NCBI GenBank assembly: GCA_963829085.1
Contig: CAWHHJ010000004.1
Span: forward strand, 248,001-312,000
Reading direction: 5' to 3'
DNA length: 64,000 nt
Source: PALSA-1004 sp963829085
GTDB lineage: Bacteria; Pseudomonadota; Gammaproteobacteria; Burkholderiales; SG8-41
The stretch's first letter is position 1; every line of letters begins with the position of its first letter. Made by a program: the position numbers and the translations under genes. Under the pieces are notes generated by a model. That model was not told the origin of the DNA. It saw only the letters and a list, made by a program, of their open reading frames with translations, and did no database searches. Of this stretch, positions 37,406-46,125 are shown piece after piece.

Positions 37406-38191
37406 TCACTTGAAGGGAATGCCGACGATCATTTTGGCTACCCACTTCTCGGACGCGCTCGTCAATCCGCGGCCGATGCCGAAATTGAGATCGAAGCCGC
37501 CTTTCTGCCAGTCGAGCACACCGTAGAGCACGTGCTCCTGCTGGTTGAATGATGGAATATGATGGAGCGGCCCCATATCCGAGTGGTGCTCGATGCCAAG
37601 CTGCAAACCTTCGCGCACGGTCCGCGCTATCTTAAGCGCCGGTGCAAATGCCGGCTCGCGGCTCACATCACTGGAGAACGCGAGATCCACAATCGGGTTT
37701 AGTGCAATCAGCCACGGCCCGCCGCGCCAGCCGATGATCGGCCTGATCTCGGCGTTCATCGCGCTTTCCGTCACTCGTTTTGCCGTGTGACCGACCTCGA
37801 AATTCATACCCCAGAAGAATGCGCTCGTGGATGGCGCAATGTATTTGAGCCGGAGCTTCGCGCCGTTACCGTATAGATTGCCGTCGGGACCCATCGCGGA
37901 CAGGAGATAGAGACCGGCGTCCCAGTTCTTCGCCAAGCCGTACGAGAACTCGGGCGTAACCTGTAATACGTGGTGAGATGGCATCTGCCCCGCGTAGGCC
38001 GGCTGGCGCGGACCGTCGACAACATAATTGACGTGCATCTCGAGACCGAGCTCGCGTGGCTCATTAACGTCATCGAGATAGACCTGAATTTCTTCGGGCG
38101 CGGCGAGCGCGTCGCCGGGAGTGACGGCTGCGGAAAGAGTGGCAGCGAGCAACCCGGCTATCGCGACGGCGTTGCAAGCTCCGGGATTCAC
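37406..38191 (-). CDS. Exported outer-membrane-type protein of unknown function
   Basis: About 261 residues if started at the GTG at 38191; no clear ribosome-binding site decides the start, and the open frame extends upstream across the HIT gene. A signal peptide (AGLLAATLSAAVTPGDALA) is followed by EEIQVYLDDVNEPRELGLEMHVNYV and many alternating amphipathic strands ending in PFK-type Phe, as in beta-barrels. It resembles uncharacterised porin-like or transporter-annotated proteins. The function is unknown. Confidence 0.65.
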   Translation of the reverse strand: MNPGACNAVAIAGLLAATLSAAVTPGDALAAPEEIQVYLDDVNEPRELGLEMHVNYVVDGPRQPAYAGQMPSHHVLQVTPEFSYGLAKNWDAGLYLLSAMGPDGNLYGNGAKLRLKYIAPSTSAFFWGMNFEVGHTAKRVTESAMNAEIRPIIGWRGGPWLIALNPIVDLAFSSDVSREPAFAPALKIARTVREGLQLGIEHHSDMGPLHHIPSFNQQEHVLYGVLDWQKGGFDLNFGIGRGLTSASEKWVAKMIVGIPFK

Positions 38192-38196
38192 TGGCG

Positions 38197-38538
38197 TCAG
38201 CCGGGCGGCCAGTGAAACTTGCGTCCGGCCAGTATGTGCATGTGCAGATGAAATACCGCCTGCCCGCCATCCTTGCCGTTGTTCACGACCAGCCGGAAAG
38301 CGCCGTCGATGTTGAGCTGGCGCGTTATCGTGCCGACGACGAGCAGCATATGCCCGAGCAGCGTCTGGTCCTCGGGCGCGGCACTCGACAGCATATCGAG
38401 CGGCTTCTTCGGCACCAGCAGGATGTGCACCGGTGCCTGGGGATTCACATCCTTGAACCCGAGACACAGGTCGTCTTCGTACACGATGTCGGCGGGAATT
38501 TCTTTTCTGACAATTTTGGCGAACAGAGTATCTGCCAT
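38197..38538 (-). CDS. HIT family (HinT-like) nucleotide-binding hydrolase
   Basis: 113 residues with the histidine triad FHLHMHILAGR (about residues 95-105) and the N-terminal FAKIVRKEIPADIVYEDDLCLGFKD typical of HinT. It hydrolyses AMP-linked phosphoramidates or acyl-adenylates. A good fit in length. It is located between the outer-membrane-type gene and the PqiC-like lipoprotein; there is no obvious functional link. Confidence 0.93.
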   Translation of the reverse strand: MADTLFAKIVRKEIPADIVYEDDLCLGFKDVNPQAPVHILLVPKKPLDMLSSAAPEDQTLLGHMLLVVGTITRQLNIDGAFRLVVNNGKDGGQAVFHLHMHILAGRKFHWPPG

Positions 38539-38574
38539 TGTGACTTTCCTTAAGACATTTCCGCGCCTGTGCGC

Positions 38575-39186
38575 TTACTTTTTATCCTGCGCAAGGGTCG
38601 CCGCTGCCCACGCAACGACGGCGTCGACCAACTCGTTGCCGGCTGCCGTCAGCGCACGCACGCCGCCTTCCGCGTTGGCGGTGGATGCGGGCTTCTCGAC
38701 ACTGAAAGTTTTTTGCGCATTCAATGTCCGCCTTGCAAGATTGACCATACTCGCCCTGGCCACGATTACACCGCGGCTTGCGTCCACACTATCGAAGACC
38801 TGACTGAAATCTTCCAGCTCGAGGCGCAGTGAGTACTCCGCGCGTGCGCTGTCCCCGGGGCTCACAACACCGCCGTCGCTCGATCCTGCCAGTTGCGTCC
38901 TTAGCCGCTGGGTAAGTAGAGCGGCCGGCGGCGCCGCCCATCGGCTATTCGCATACACAAGCTGGCGCGCCGCGTCCTGATAATTCAAACGGTAGACGAT
39001 TGCCGAAGACTCCAACCAGCTTGGCGCGCCAATAGCGTGGACAAGCACGCTCGGACGTATGCGCGCCGCTTGGGTTGCGGGCGGTGATTGCGCGATGAGA
39101 TCGTAAGTCGCGGGCGTTTCCTTATGAGTCGGTCCGAGCGAACAACCGGCGACAACCAGGGCCAGCACCGCAAGCGCGTTTTTCAT
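38575..39186 (-). CDS. PqiC/YmbA-type ABC transport auxiliary lipoprotein
   Basis: 203 residues with a lipoprotein signal (VLALVVAGC, Cys15). The PqiC-like region shows ATYDLIAQSPP and RLNYQDAARQLVYANSRWAAPPAALLTQRLRTQL. It should sit in the outer membrane as the terminal partner of the MCE-type lipid transporter whose genes precede it. Its ATG overlaps the MlaD-like stop by 4 bases. Confidence 0.85.
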   Translation of the reverse strand: MKNALAVLALVVAGCSLGPTHKETPATYDLIAQSPPATQAARIRPSVLVHAIGAPSWLESSAIVYRLNYQDAARQLVYANSRWAAPPAALLTQRLRTQLAGSSDGGVVSPGDSARAEYSLRLELEDFSQVFDSVDASRGVIVARASMVNLARRTLNAQKTFSVEKPASTANAEGGVRALTAAGNELVDAVVAWAAATLAQDKK

Positions 39187-40106
39187 CGTGTTCCCCGCTG
39201 GGCTGCGAATCCAGGCTCCCCCGGCCCGGGGGTCAGTGGTCCGCGCCCGAATACGAGGCTTTCCGGCTGATCGTTGATTTCGTTCAGCAGCCGTTCGAGT
39301 CCGCGTGACGAGCGCTGCACATCTTCGAGCAGTATGTTTAGCCGCGGCACCGACTCGGCCAGCATTGCTTCGGTTAGCGCCGACCCGCTTGCACCCAACT
39401 GCTCAGTGCTCTTCGCCGCCCGCTCGAAAGACTCGACGCGCTGATTCAGGTTCGCAATCAGCGTATCCGCGCGCTTAAGCACTACCCCAGTCTCCTCGAC
39501 AACAGCGGGAAACGCGTTGAGCGTGGGCTGGATCGAATTCACGAGCGCCGTTGCACGCGTGGTGGCCGTATCAAGGTGCTCGAGTGTGGTCATCAGCTGT
39601 TTTTGATTCTCTTCATTCAGCAGCGCATTGACCCGCTTCGCGACCTGATTGAAGTTATCGATCATCTCCTGGCCGGATGCGCTAACCGTATCCATAAATG
39701 ACGGTCTCACATCGATGCGTGCGAGGTCATTACCCTCCGCCGTCAATGGTTCCGGTTTACTGCCATCGTCGTCGAGCATGACGTACGACAGCCCCGTGAC
39801 ACCCTGCGAACCGAGTTGCGCATACGTGCCCTTTGTCAAAGGCGTCGCCGCCTGCACGGAGATGCGCACCAGTATCTGCCGGTTGTTGTCCGGATCGAAT
39901 TTGATATCGGTCACTTTGCCGACAGTCACTCCGCGATAACGCACCGGCGCCTGCGTGTTCAGGCCGGACACCGGGACGCGCGAAACCATGAGGTAATCGC
40001 GCGTTTCCACTGCATCGCCGCTGAACCACAACGCGGCAGCCACGACACCGAAACCCAGCAGCAGCGTGAACAAACCGGCCGCGAGCGCATACGCCCTGTT
40101 TTCCAT
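39183..40106 (-). CDS. mlaD: MlaD family (MCE-domain) lipid transport protein
   Basis: 307 residues: one N-terminal membrane helix (AAGLFTLLLGFGVVAAALWFSG), one MCE domain at about residues 37-115 (VSRVPVSGLNTQAPVRYRGVTVGKVTDIKF, GVTGLSYVMLDD), and a long helical coiled-coil tail. It forms the periplasmic hexameric ring or tube that binds lipid and links the MlaEF ABC module to the outer-membrane lipoprotein. At 307 residues it is longer than E. coli MlaD (~180), closer to Pqi/Let-type proteins with a single MCE unit. Confidence 0.9.
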   Translation of the reverse strand: MENRAYALAAGLFTLLLGFGVVAAALWFSGDAVETRDYLMVSRVPVSGLNTQAPVRYRGVTVGKVTDIKFDPDNNRQILVRISVQAATPLTKGTYAQLGSQGVTGLSYVMLDDDGSKPEPLTAEGNDLARIDVRPSFMDTVSASGQEMIDNFNQVAKRVNALLNEENQKQLMTTLEHLDTATTRATALVNSIQPTLNAFPAVVEETGVVLKRADTLIANLNQRVESFERAAKSTEQLGASGSALTEAMLAESVPRLNILLEDVQRSSRGLERLLNEINDQPESLVFGRGPLTPGPGEPGFAAQRGTR

Positions 40107-40208
40107 AGTCCTATCCCTTGTTAACCGCCCAGTCGCCGAACGCTTGACTCAGCCGGATGCGGCGCAATCGCTGGAGACTGTCGCTGCGATCAGCCCGGGT
40201 GTCGACTG

Positions 40209-40994
40209 TCACGTCATCGACATCACACCTCGTACTGCCTCGAGCGCCCGGCGCCCGCGCTCGCCCATAAAGAAATTGCAGATGAAGGGATGTTGGTTTG
40301 CCACCACTTCATCGAGTGTGCCCACGATCTCCAGCCGCTGTTCGCAGAGCACGGCAACGCGGTCCGACAACGCGACGAGCGTATCGAGATCGTGCGTGAC
40401 CATCACTACGGTCAAATGCAGCTCACGATGCAGTTCCTTGATCAGGGTCACGAAGCTTTCGCTGCGATCAGGATCGAGGCCGGCGGTCGGTTCGTCGAGG
40501 AACAGCAATTCCGGCTCAAGCGCGAGCGCGCGCGCCAGCGCGATGCGCTTAATCATGCCGCCTGACAATTCAGCCGGCATTTTGACCACATGGCGGGCCT
40601 CGATGCCAACCATGGCAAGTTTCATCATTACGAGGTCGTGAATGAGCTCTTCATCCAGGCCGCGCATCTCGCGCAGCGGCAAAGCGACGTTGTCGTAGAC
40701 GGTAAGCGCGCTGAATAGCGCGCCTTCCTGAAACAGCATGCCCCATCGATCACGCAGGCTGCGCAACTTGCCGCCGTCGCTGCCGTGCAATGAAACGCCG
40801 AAGACTTTCACTTCACCGCGCGACGGGCGTTCGAGACCGAGCATCTGGCGCAGCAGCGTTGTTTTGCCACTGCCCGAGCCGCCCACCAGGGACATGATTT
40901 CGCCGCGCTCGACACACAGATCGATTCCTCGATGAACGATGTTATCGCCGAATTGCGTCCACAGATCCTTGACCTCGATGATGCACTCGGCCAT
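40209..40994 (-). CDS. mlaF: ABC transporter ATP-binding protein, MlaF-like
   Basis: 261 residues. Walker A is GGSGSGKTTLLRQML, the signature is AELSGGMIKRIALARALAL, and Walker B is LLFLDEPTAGLDPDRSESF. The SGGM signature (Met instead of Gln) is usual for MlaF-type subunits. It drives the permease encoded immediately upstream (1-base overlap) and the MCE protein downstream. A ~100-base gap separates it from the MlaD gene. Confidence 0.92.
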   Translation of the reverse strand: MAECIIEVKDLWTQFGDNIVHRGIDLCVERGEIMSLVGGSGSGKTTLLRQMLGLERPSRGEVKVFGVSLHGSDGGKLRSLRDRWGMLFQEGALFSALTVYDNVALPLREMRGLDEELIHDLVMMKLAMVGIEARHVVKMPAELSGGMIKRIALARALALEPELLFLDEPTAGLDPDRSESFVTLIKELHRELHLTVVMVTHDLDTLVALSDRVAVLCEQRLEIVGTLDEVVANQHPFICNFFMGERGRRALEAVRGVMSMT

Positions 40995-42136
40995 TACATG
41001 ATTCCGATGTCTTTGAACATGATTGCGAATATCGCGTCGACAATAATCACGACCGTAATCGACGTTACCACTGAATTGGTCGTGCCAATGCCGAGGCTTT
41101 CCGTATTGGGCTCAATGCGCAAGCCGAAATGGCATGCAACCAGCGCAATCAGGAAGCCGAATACGACCCCTTTACCGAGCCCGAGCCACAAATTCGCAAT
41201 CGGTACGGAGCTCGGTAGGCTCGAGAGAAAGTACGTGTAGCTGATGCCAAGCTGGGCCTCGGCGGAAACCATACCGCCAATGAGCGCAATCGCATTTGTC
41301 CACAGCACGATCAACGGCATCGAGACAGCGAGCGCAAGCATCTTCGGTAGTATCAGGCGCAACGTATGCGGGATACCCATTACCGCCATAGCGTCGAGTT
41401 CCTGGGTGACGCGCATAACGCCGAGTTGCGCCGTGATAGCCGAACCGGACCTGCCTGCAATGAGGATCGCGGCAAGCACCGGACCCAGTTCGCGGATGAG
41501 ACTGATGCCGAGTATGTTGACGATAAAGGCGTCCGCGCCAAACAGCTTCAACTGCTGGGCGGAAAGATAGCTGAGTACGACGCCCACGAGAAATCCAACG
41601 AGCGCTGTTATGCCCAATGCCTGGGCGCCGGTACGATAGACGTTGGACGAAATTTCCTTCCATGGAATCCGGGACGGATGCCGAACCAGGTATACGGTAT
41701 CGATGACGACCTGGCCCAGCACCATGACGATCATGACGAGGTGGTCGATGATACCGAGAAGCGTTCGTCCGCTCGCCGCTACGAACCACAAGCGATCATG
41801 AGAGGGCACCGCCTTCGCTGGATCATTTCCCACTTCGAGGTGGGCGAAGAGCGCTTCATGCTCAGGTTTAAGCACGAGGCGTTCGGCGCGGCGCCGTCCC
41901 CACGCGCGCCACAACAATAGCGCCCCGGCGTGGTCTATCACGTCTACGTCGCGCAGGTCCCATGACGACATCGGGTCTGCCGCGTACTCGGACAACCGCG
42001 CACTAAGATCCGACAGGCGTCGCTGCAGGGCGCGGAGGTTCCATGCGCCAGATAGGGCAAAAGTGGTGCGGCCCGCGCCGTTCGTTACGCGCGCGACCTC
42101 GGGCGGTGCAGTTTCCGTGCCGCTGGACTCCGACAT
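40994..42136 (-). CDS. mlaE: MlaE family ABC permease with N-terminal STAS domain
   Basis: 380 residues. Residues ~20-115 form a STAS-like domain (WDLRDVDVIDHAGALLLWRAWGRR); the remainder is the MlaE/YrbE permease with GAQALGITALVGFLVGVVLSY, LRELGPVLAAILIAGRSGSAITAQLG and the MRVTQELDAMAVMGI motif. Here the STAS regulator is fused to the permease instead of being a separate MlaB. This is the first gene of the leftward lipid-transport operon. Confidence 0.92.
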   Translation of the reverse strand: MSESSGTETAPPEVARVTNGAGRTTFALSGAWNLRALQRRLSDLSARLSEYAADPMSSWDLRDVDVIDHAGALLLWRAWGRRRAERLVLKPEHEALFAHLEVGNDPAKAVPSHDRLWFVAASGRTLLGIIDHLVMIVMVLGQVVIDTVYLVRHPSRIPWKEISSNVYRTGAQALGITALVGFLVGVVLSYLSAQQLKLFGADAFIVNILGISLIRELGPVLAAILIAGRSGSAITAQLGVMRVTQELDAMAVMGIPHTLRLILPKMLALAVSMPLIVLWTNAIALIGGMVSAEAQLGISYTYFLSSLPSSVPIANLWLGLGKGVVFGFLIALVACHFGLRIEPNTESLGIGTTNSVVTSITVVIIVDAIFAIMFKDIGIM

Positions 42137-42260
42137 AAGTGAGTGCTATCTCGCGTACTGGCGAGGGTCTAGCTGACTGATCGAAAAGGTTTTTATCCTA
42201 ACTGCGACCAGCCCATAAGTCAAAGTCGGCACTCTTTTGATGCAGCGCAATAAAAATGTC

Positions 42261-42288
42261 TTGACACGGTGCATGACACCCCTATAAT
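42261..42288 (+). promoter_or_regulatory. Strong sigma-70-type promoter of the phasin gene
   Basis: TTGACA (42261-42266) and TATAAT (42283-42288) are both perfect consensus hexamers with a 16-base spacer, about 76 bases before the phasin ATG. A TGCAGCGCA palindrome-like element lies just upstream (42241-42249) and TGCGATGCAACA downstream (42297-42308); TGC-rich sites of this sort resemble PhaR operators of other betaproteobacteria, which is inference. Confidence 0.75.
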
Positions 42289-42363
42289 CCCATTTGTGCG
42301 ATGCAACATAACCGAATTCCCCAGCAGCGACTGAAAAAGCAGCTTAATCAAAAGGAGATTCAC

Positions 42364-42903
42364 ATGTTTCAAGCCCCTGAACAACTGGTAGCGCTGAACA
42401 AAGCCAATCTGGAAGCAGCAGTCCGTTTCGCAGGCATCGCGCTGGAAGGCGCCGAGCGCATGCTCGAACTGCAACTGAAAACCGCAAAAAGCGCGTTTGC
42501 CGATGGCGTGCAACAAGCCAAGGCGCTCGCCGAGGTCAAAGATATGCAGGAACTCGCGCAACTCAGGAACAATCTTGCGCAGCCGGCGCTCGACAAAGCG
42601 ACGAGCTATGTCAAGAGTGTCTACGATGTGGCGAGTGCGACCCAAGCTGAAATCAACAAGTTGCTCGAGGAACAAGTTTCCGAGTTCAACAAGCAAGTGG
42701 TCACCAACCTCGACAAGGTCGTAAAGACAGCTCCGGCGGGTTCAGAAGTCGCTATTGCCACAGTCAAGTCAGCGATTACTGCCGTCAATTCGGCCTACGA
42801 TAACCTGTCCAAATCGGCAAAGCAGTTTGCTGAAATGACGCAGGCAAATGTCGAAGCGGCGACGACGCAAGCGGTCAATGTAAGCAAGAAAAAAGCCGCT
42901 TAA
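42364..42903 (+). CDS. phaP: Phasin family PHA granule-associated protein
   Basis: 179 residues from the ATG at 42364, preceded by AAAAGGAGATT. The amphipathic, almost wholly helical sequence starts FQAPEQLVALNKANLEAAVRFAGIALEGAERMLELQ, the phasin_2 hallmark, and ends in the Lys-rich SKKKAA. It coats polyhydroxyalkanoate granules. No PHA synthase or depolymerase is in the window. It has a near-perfect promoter and terminator of its own, so it is a monocistronic, highly expressed gene. Confidence 0.93.
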   Translation: MFQAPEQLVALNKANLEAAVRFAGIALEGAERMLELQLKTAKSAFADGVQQAKALAEVKDMQELAQLRNNLAQPALDKATSYVKSVYDVASATQAEINKLLEEQVSEFNKQVVTNLDKVVKTAPAGSEVAIATVKSAITAVNSAYDNLSKSAKQFAEMTQANVEAATTQAVNVSKKKAA

Positions 42904-42925
42904 TTCGGCTTCAGCAGCAACCACG

Positions 42926-42953
42926 AAAAGCCCCGGCGAGTCCGGGGCTTTTT
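42926..42953. terminator. Bidirectional rho-independent terminator between phasin and CinA-like genes
   Basis: An 11-bp stem AAAAGCCCCGG / CCGGGGCTTTT with a 4-base loop CGAG, with T-runs at both ends. It serves the rightward phasin gene and may serve the leftward convergent gene. Confidence 0.92.
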
Positions 42954-42967
42954 ATTTCCAACTGCGG

Positions 42968-43732
42968 TCACGGCGTGCGTGCCCATGTGAAGCCGAGCGC
43001 AATCACACCTTCCTGCAACTGCGCCATGGCTGCGGCGATACGGCCAGCGTCGCCCCGCACTCCCAGCTCCACGTAACGATCGCTATCGCTCATGTGCGGC
43101 AGACTGAATACCTTGAGGCCGGGAAAACGCTCGAGACACTGGTTCATCAAAACGATCAGCTGGCTCTCACCGGCGCCGCGCACGATGATTGCATCTTCGC
43201 TGATGCTGCCGGCGGCGTGTAGAGATGTGTACCAGTTGTCGAGCACCCAGGCCATCATCGGCCACGCCATCTGCGGAAAACCCGGCAGGAAATGATGGTC
43301 ATGCATACTGAAGCCGGGGATGCGGTTGTACGGATTGGGAATGATTCGGCTGCCGCGCGGAAATTCGCCCATCACGAGCCGCTGCGGCGTAATGTCCCCG
43401 CCGAAACGCGCGCGGATCTCCGCTTCCGCATCAGGATGCAGCGCCAGCGGCACGCCGGCGGCATGTGCGGCGCATTGCCGGGTGTGATCGTCCGGTGTAG
43501 CGCCGATGCCGCCAAAGCTGAAAACGATATCCTTCGATTCAAGCGTACGCTGGAGTGTCGCGGTGATCAGCGGCGGCTCGTCCGCCAGATATTGGCACCA
43601 TGCGAGTTCGAGTCCGCGTTCGCCCAAAGTAGAGATCACCTGCGCCATATGCTTGTCCTGGCGTTTGCCCGACATGATTTCATCGCCGATGATAATTGCG
43701 CCGAATGGCATGGGGGACTCGATGAAAGACAC
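42968..43732 (-). CDS. CinA-like/MoaB-type molybdopterin-binding domain protein
   Basis: 254 residues with the MoCF-biosynthesis fold at the N-terminus: AIIIGDEIMSGKRQDKHMAQV and FSFGGIGATPDDHTRQCAAHA, as in CinA/competence-damage proteins. It lacks the C-terminal nicotinamide-nucleotide amidase domain of full CinA; the second half (MPFEFPRGS-like VMGEFPRGSRIIPNPYN, HHFLPGFPQM) matches the short stand-alone form. Its function is uncertain; members may be ADP-ribose pyrophosphatases. It is convergent with the phasin gene. Confidence 0.87.
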   Translation of the reverse strand: MSFIESPMPFGAIIIGDEIMSGKRQDKHMAQVISTLGERGLELAWCQYLADEPPLITATLQRTLESKDIVFSFGGIGATPDDHTRQCAAHAAGVPLALHPDAEAEIRARFGGDITPQRLVMGEFPRGSRIIPNPYNRIPGFSMHDHHFLPGFPQMAWPMMAWVLDNWYTSLHAAGSISEDAIIVRGAGESQLIVLMNQCLERFPGLKVFSLPHMSDSDRYVELGVRGDAGRIAAAMAQLQEGVIALGFTWARTP

Positions 43733-43796
43733 GCACGGGCAGTGTATGTGTGACAGCCCGGGCGCAGCCGCAAGTTGCGGCGGTTAGCTACGCGGA

Positions 43797-44225
43797 TCAG
43801 CTATGAATGTACGATTCGAGCTGTTTGATGGTGAACTGCTGCTCGGAAATCGTCTCCTTGACGAGGTCGCCGATAGACAATACGCCAACCAGCTTATCGC
43901 GGTCGATCACCGGTAAGTGCCGCACCCGCTTGTCCGTCATCAGCGCCATGCACTCGTCAACGGTGTTATTCGGTTGCACGCAGACGACGCGCATTGTCAT
44001 GATCTCGCTCACCGGCGTGTCGTGAGATGACTTGCCATGCAGGATCACCTTGCGCGCGTAATCACGCTCGGAAAGTATCCCGATGAGCTTTCCGTTCTGC
44101 ACTACCAACAACGCGCCAATATCGTTCTCGGCCATGACGCTGAGCGCATCATAGACGCGGGCGTCGGGTGCGATGGTACATAATGCGCGCGACTTCCCCT
44201 TCAGTAACTGGCCTACAGTTTTCAT
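43797..44225 (-). CDS. Two-CBS-domain protein
   Basis: 142 residues from the ATG at 44225 (GGAG 6-9 bases upstream). Two CBS repeats: YDALSVMAENDIGALLVVQNGKLIGILSERDYARKV and DECMALMTDKRVRHLPVIDRDKLVGVLSIGDLVKE. Stand-alone CBS pairs bind adenine nucleotides or NAD and act as energy sensors. The family often appears as a free regulator in betaproteobacteria. It is divergent from the SbmA/BacA-like gene. Confidence 0.92.
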   Translation of the reverse strand: MKTVGQLLKGKSRALCTIAPDARVYDALSVMAENDIGALLVVQNGKLIGILSERDYARKVILHGKSSHDTPVSEIMTMRVVCVQPNNTVDECMALMTDKRVRHLPVIDRDKLVGVLSIGDLVKETISEQQFTIKQLESYIHS

Positions 44226-44379
44226 ACGATCTCCAATGACTGCCGCACGCGCAGCATGCGTCATAAGTGTAATGCATTAATGCGCGCGCGAAAACGCCTG
44301 CGGCGTCGCCGCCCCGTCTTGCGAGTAAGCCGTCCAGTGGCGGACCTGCTTTAACCCTGCACACACCGGAGTTGCCTCG

Positions 44380-46113
44380 ATGCTCAATACGACCCGAACC
44401 TTCCTGGCTGATCTGTGGGCGCTGACCAAGCCTTATTGGTTCTCGGAGGAGCGCTGGAGCGCGCGTGGACTTCTCGCGGCGGTTGTCGCCCTCAATCTGC
44501 TGCTGGTGTATGTCAGCGTTCAGCTTAACGAATGGAACAATGACTTCTACAACGCGCTGCAAAACCTCGACAAGCAGGCCTTCTTTCATCAAGTCGCCAA
44601 GTTCGCGGTGATTGCCACTGCCAACATCGTCATCGCGGTCTATCAGCTTTATCTGAACCAGATGCTGGAGATACGGTGGCGGCGGTGGCTGACCGGGCGT
44701 TATCTCGATGACTGGATCGGCGAGCGCACTTACTATCGACTGCAACTCACTGACCATGGTACCGATAATCCCGACCAGCGTATCGCCGACGACCTCGCGT
44801 TATTCTGCGACCGGACCTTGACCTTATCGCTTGGCTTAATGTCATCGGTCGTCACGCTGTTCTCATTCATAGCGATCCTGTGGACCCTCTCGGGCACCTT
44901 GAGCTTTTCGCTGAACGGATCACAGATCAATATTCCGGGTTATATGGTATGGGTAGCGCTCATCTATGCGATTGCCGGCACCGTGTTCATTCATCTCATC
45001 GGCAGGCCGCTTATCGGACTGAATTTCAACCAGCAAAGATTTGAAGCGAATTTCCGGTTTTCGCTCGTGCGTTTTCGCGAGAATGCGGAATCCGTCGCGC
45101 TCTATCGCGGCGAAACGGATGAGATACGCGGCTTCAAGCATCGCTTCGCCGACGTCGTCACAAACTGGTGGGCCATCATGAAACGGCAGAAATCGCTGAC
45201 ATGGTTTCGCGCAGGCTATAACCAGATTGCGATTATTTTTCCCTTCGTGGTCGCGGCGCCCCGCTACTTTGCGGGCACTATAAAGCTAGGTGGCCTCATG
45301 CAGATCTCGTCCGCCTTCGGCCAGGTTCAGGATGCATTGTCGTGGTTCGTGAACGCCTATACGCAAATTGCCGACTGGAAGGCGACCGTCGATCGCCTGA
45401 CGACCTTCCGCAAGGCGACGCACCTCGCGCAACAAGAAGCGAGGAACAACCCGGGTGTTGCAATTTCGGTGACGGACGACGCGAGCATCAGAGTCAAGGA
45501 TCTCGTTTTGAATCTGCCGGACGGCCAGCCGTTGCTTGCTGCTTCGAGCGTCGCGTTCAAGCCCGGCGAAAATGTTCTGCTCACAGGTGCATCGGGATCA
45601 GGCAAAAGCACCGTGTTCCGCGCACTTGCGGGCATCTGGCCATTCGGCCGCGGCATCGTGTCGCGGCCGCGCGCGGCGGAGATCCTCTTCCTGCCGCAAA
45701 AACCGTATCTGAATATCGGCCCGCTGCGCGACCAGCTCTGTTACCCGGCAGCGAGCGGCACGTTCACCGACGGCGAGATACGCGGCGCATTGGTCGATTG
45801 CATGCTCGGTCACCTGGTGGATCGTCTCGACGAGGTGCAGCACTGGGCACAACTGCTGTCGGGCGGCGAACAGCAGCGTGTCGCATTCGCCCGCGCGCTG
45901 CTGCATAAGCCCGCATGGCTCTTCATGGACGAAGCGACATCGGCGCTAGATGAGCAGACGGAAGCAACACTTTACGGGCTTCTCGCACAACGTCTGCCGG
46001 GCACCACCATAGTCAGCATCGGACATCGCGAGACACTGCGCCAGTTTCATCAGCGTCGACTCAAGATCAGCCGTCATGACCACAGTGCCGCGGTTTTGCT
46101 CCCCGCGGCGTGA
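44380..46113 (+). CDS. SbmA/BacA-like ABC transporter with fused ATPase (YddA/Rv1819c type)
   Basis: 577 residues. The N-terminal ~330 residues form the SbmA/BacA-type membrane domain (LNEWNNDFYNALQNLDKQAFF, EIRWRRWLTGRYLDDWI, NPDQRIADDLALF, NFRFSLVRFRENAESVALYRGE). The ATPase follows: Walker A LTGASGSGKSTVFRAL, signature LLSGGEQQRVAFARALL, Walker B WLFMDEATSALDE. Homologues import cobalamin, antimicrobial peptides or other hydrophilic compounds, or affect lipid A. It is convergent with the CoA-ester lyase gene, 12 bases apart. Confidence 0.92.
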   Translation: MLNTTRTFLADLWALTKPYWFSEERWSARGLLAAVVALNLLLVYVSVQLNEWNNDFYNALQNLDKQAFFHQVAKFAVIATANIVIAVYQLYLNQMLEIRWRRWLTGRYLDDWIGERTYYRLQLTDHGTDNPDQRIADDLALFCDRTLTLSLGLMSSVVTLFSFIAILWTLSGTLSFSLNGSQINIPGYMVWVALIYAIAGTVFIHLIGRPLIGLNFNQQRFEANFRFSLVRFRENAESVALYRGETDEIRGFKHRFADVVTNWWAIMKRQKSLTWFRAGYNQIAIIFPFVVAAPRYFAGTIKLGGLMQISSAFGQVQDALSWFVNAYTQIADWKATVDRLTTFRKATHLAQQEARNNPGVAISVTDDASIRVKDLVLNLPDGQPLLAASSVAFKPGENVLLTGASGSGKSTVFRALAGIWPFGRGIVSRPRAAEILFLPQKPYLNIGPLRDQLCYPAASGTFTDGEIRGALVDCMLGHLVDRLDEVQHWAQLLSGGEQQRVAFARALLHKPAWLFMDEATSALDEQTEATLYGLLAQRLPGTTIVSIGHRETLRQFHQRRLKISRHDHSAAVLLPAA

Positions 46114-46125
46114 CGGCATGCGATT

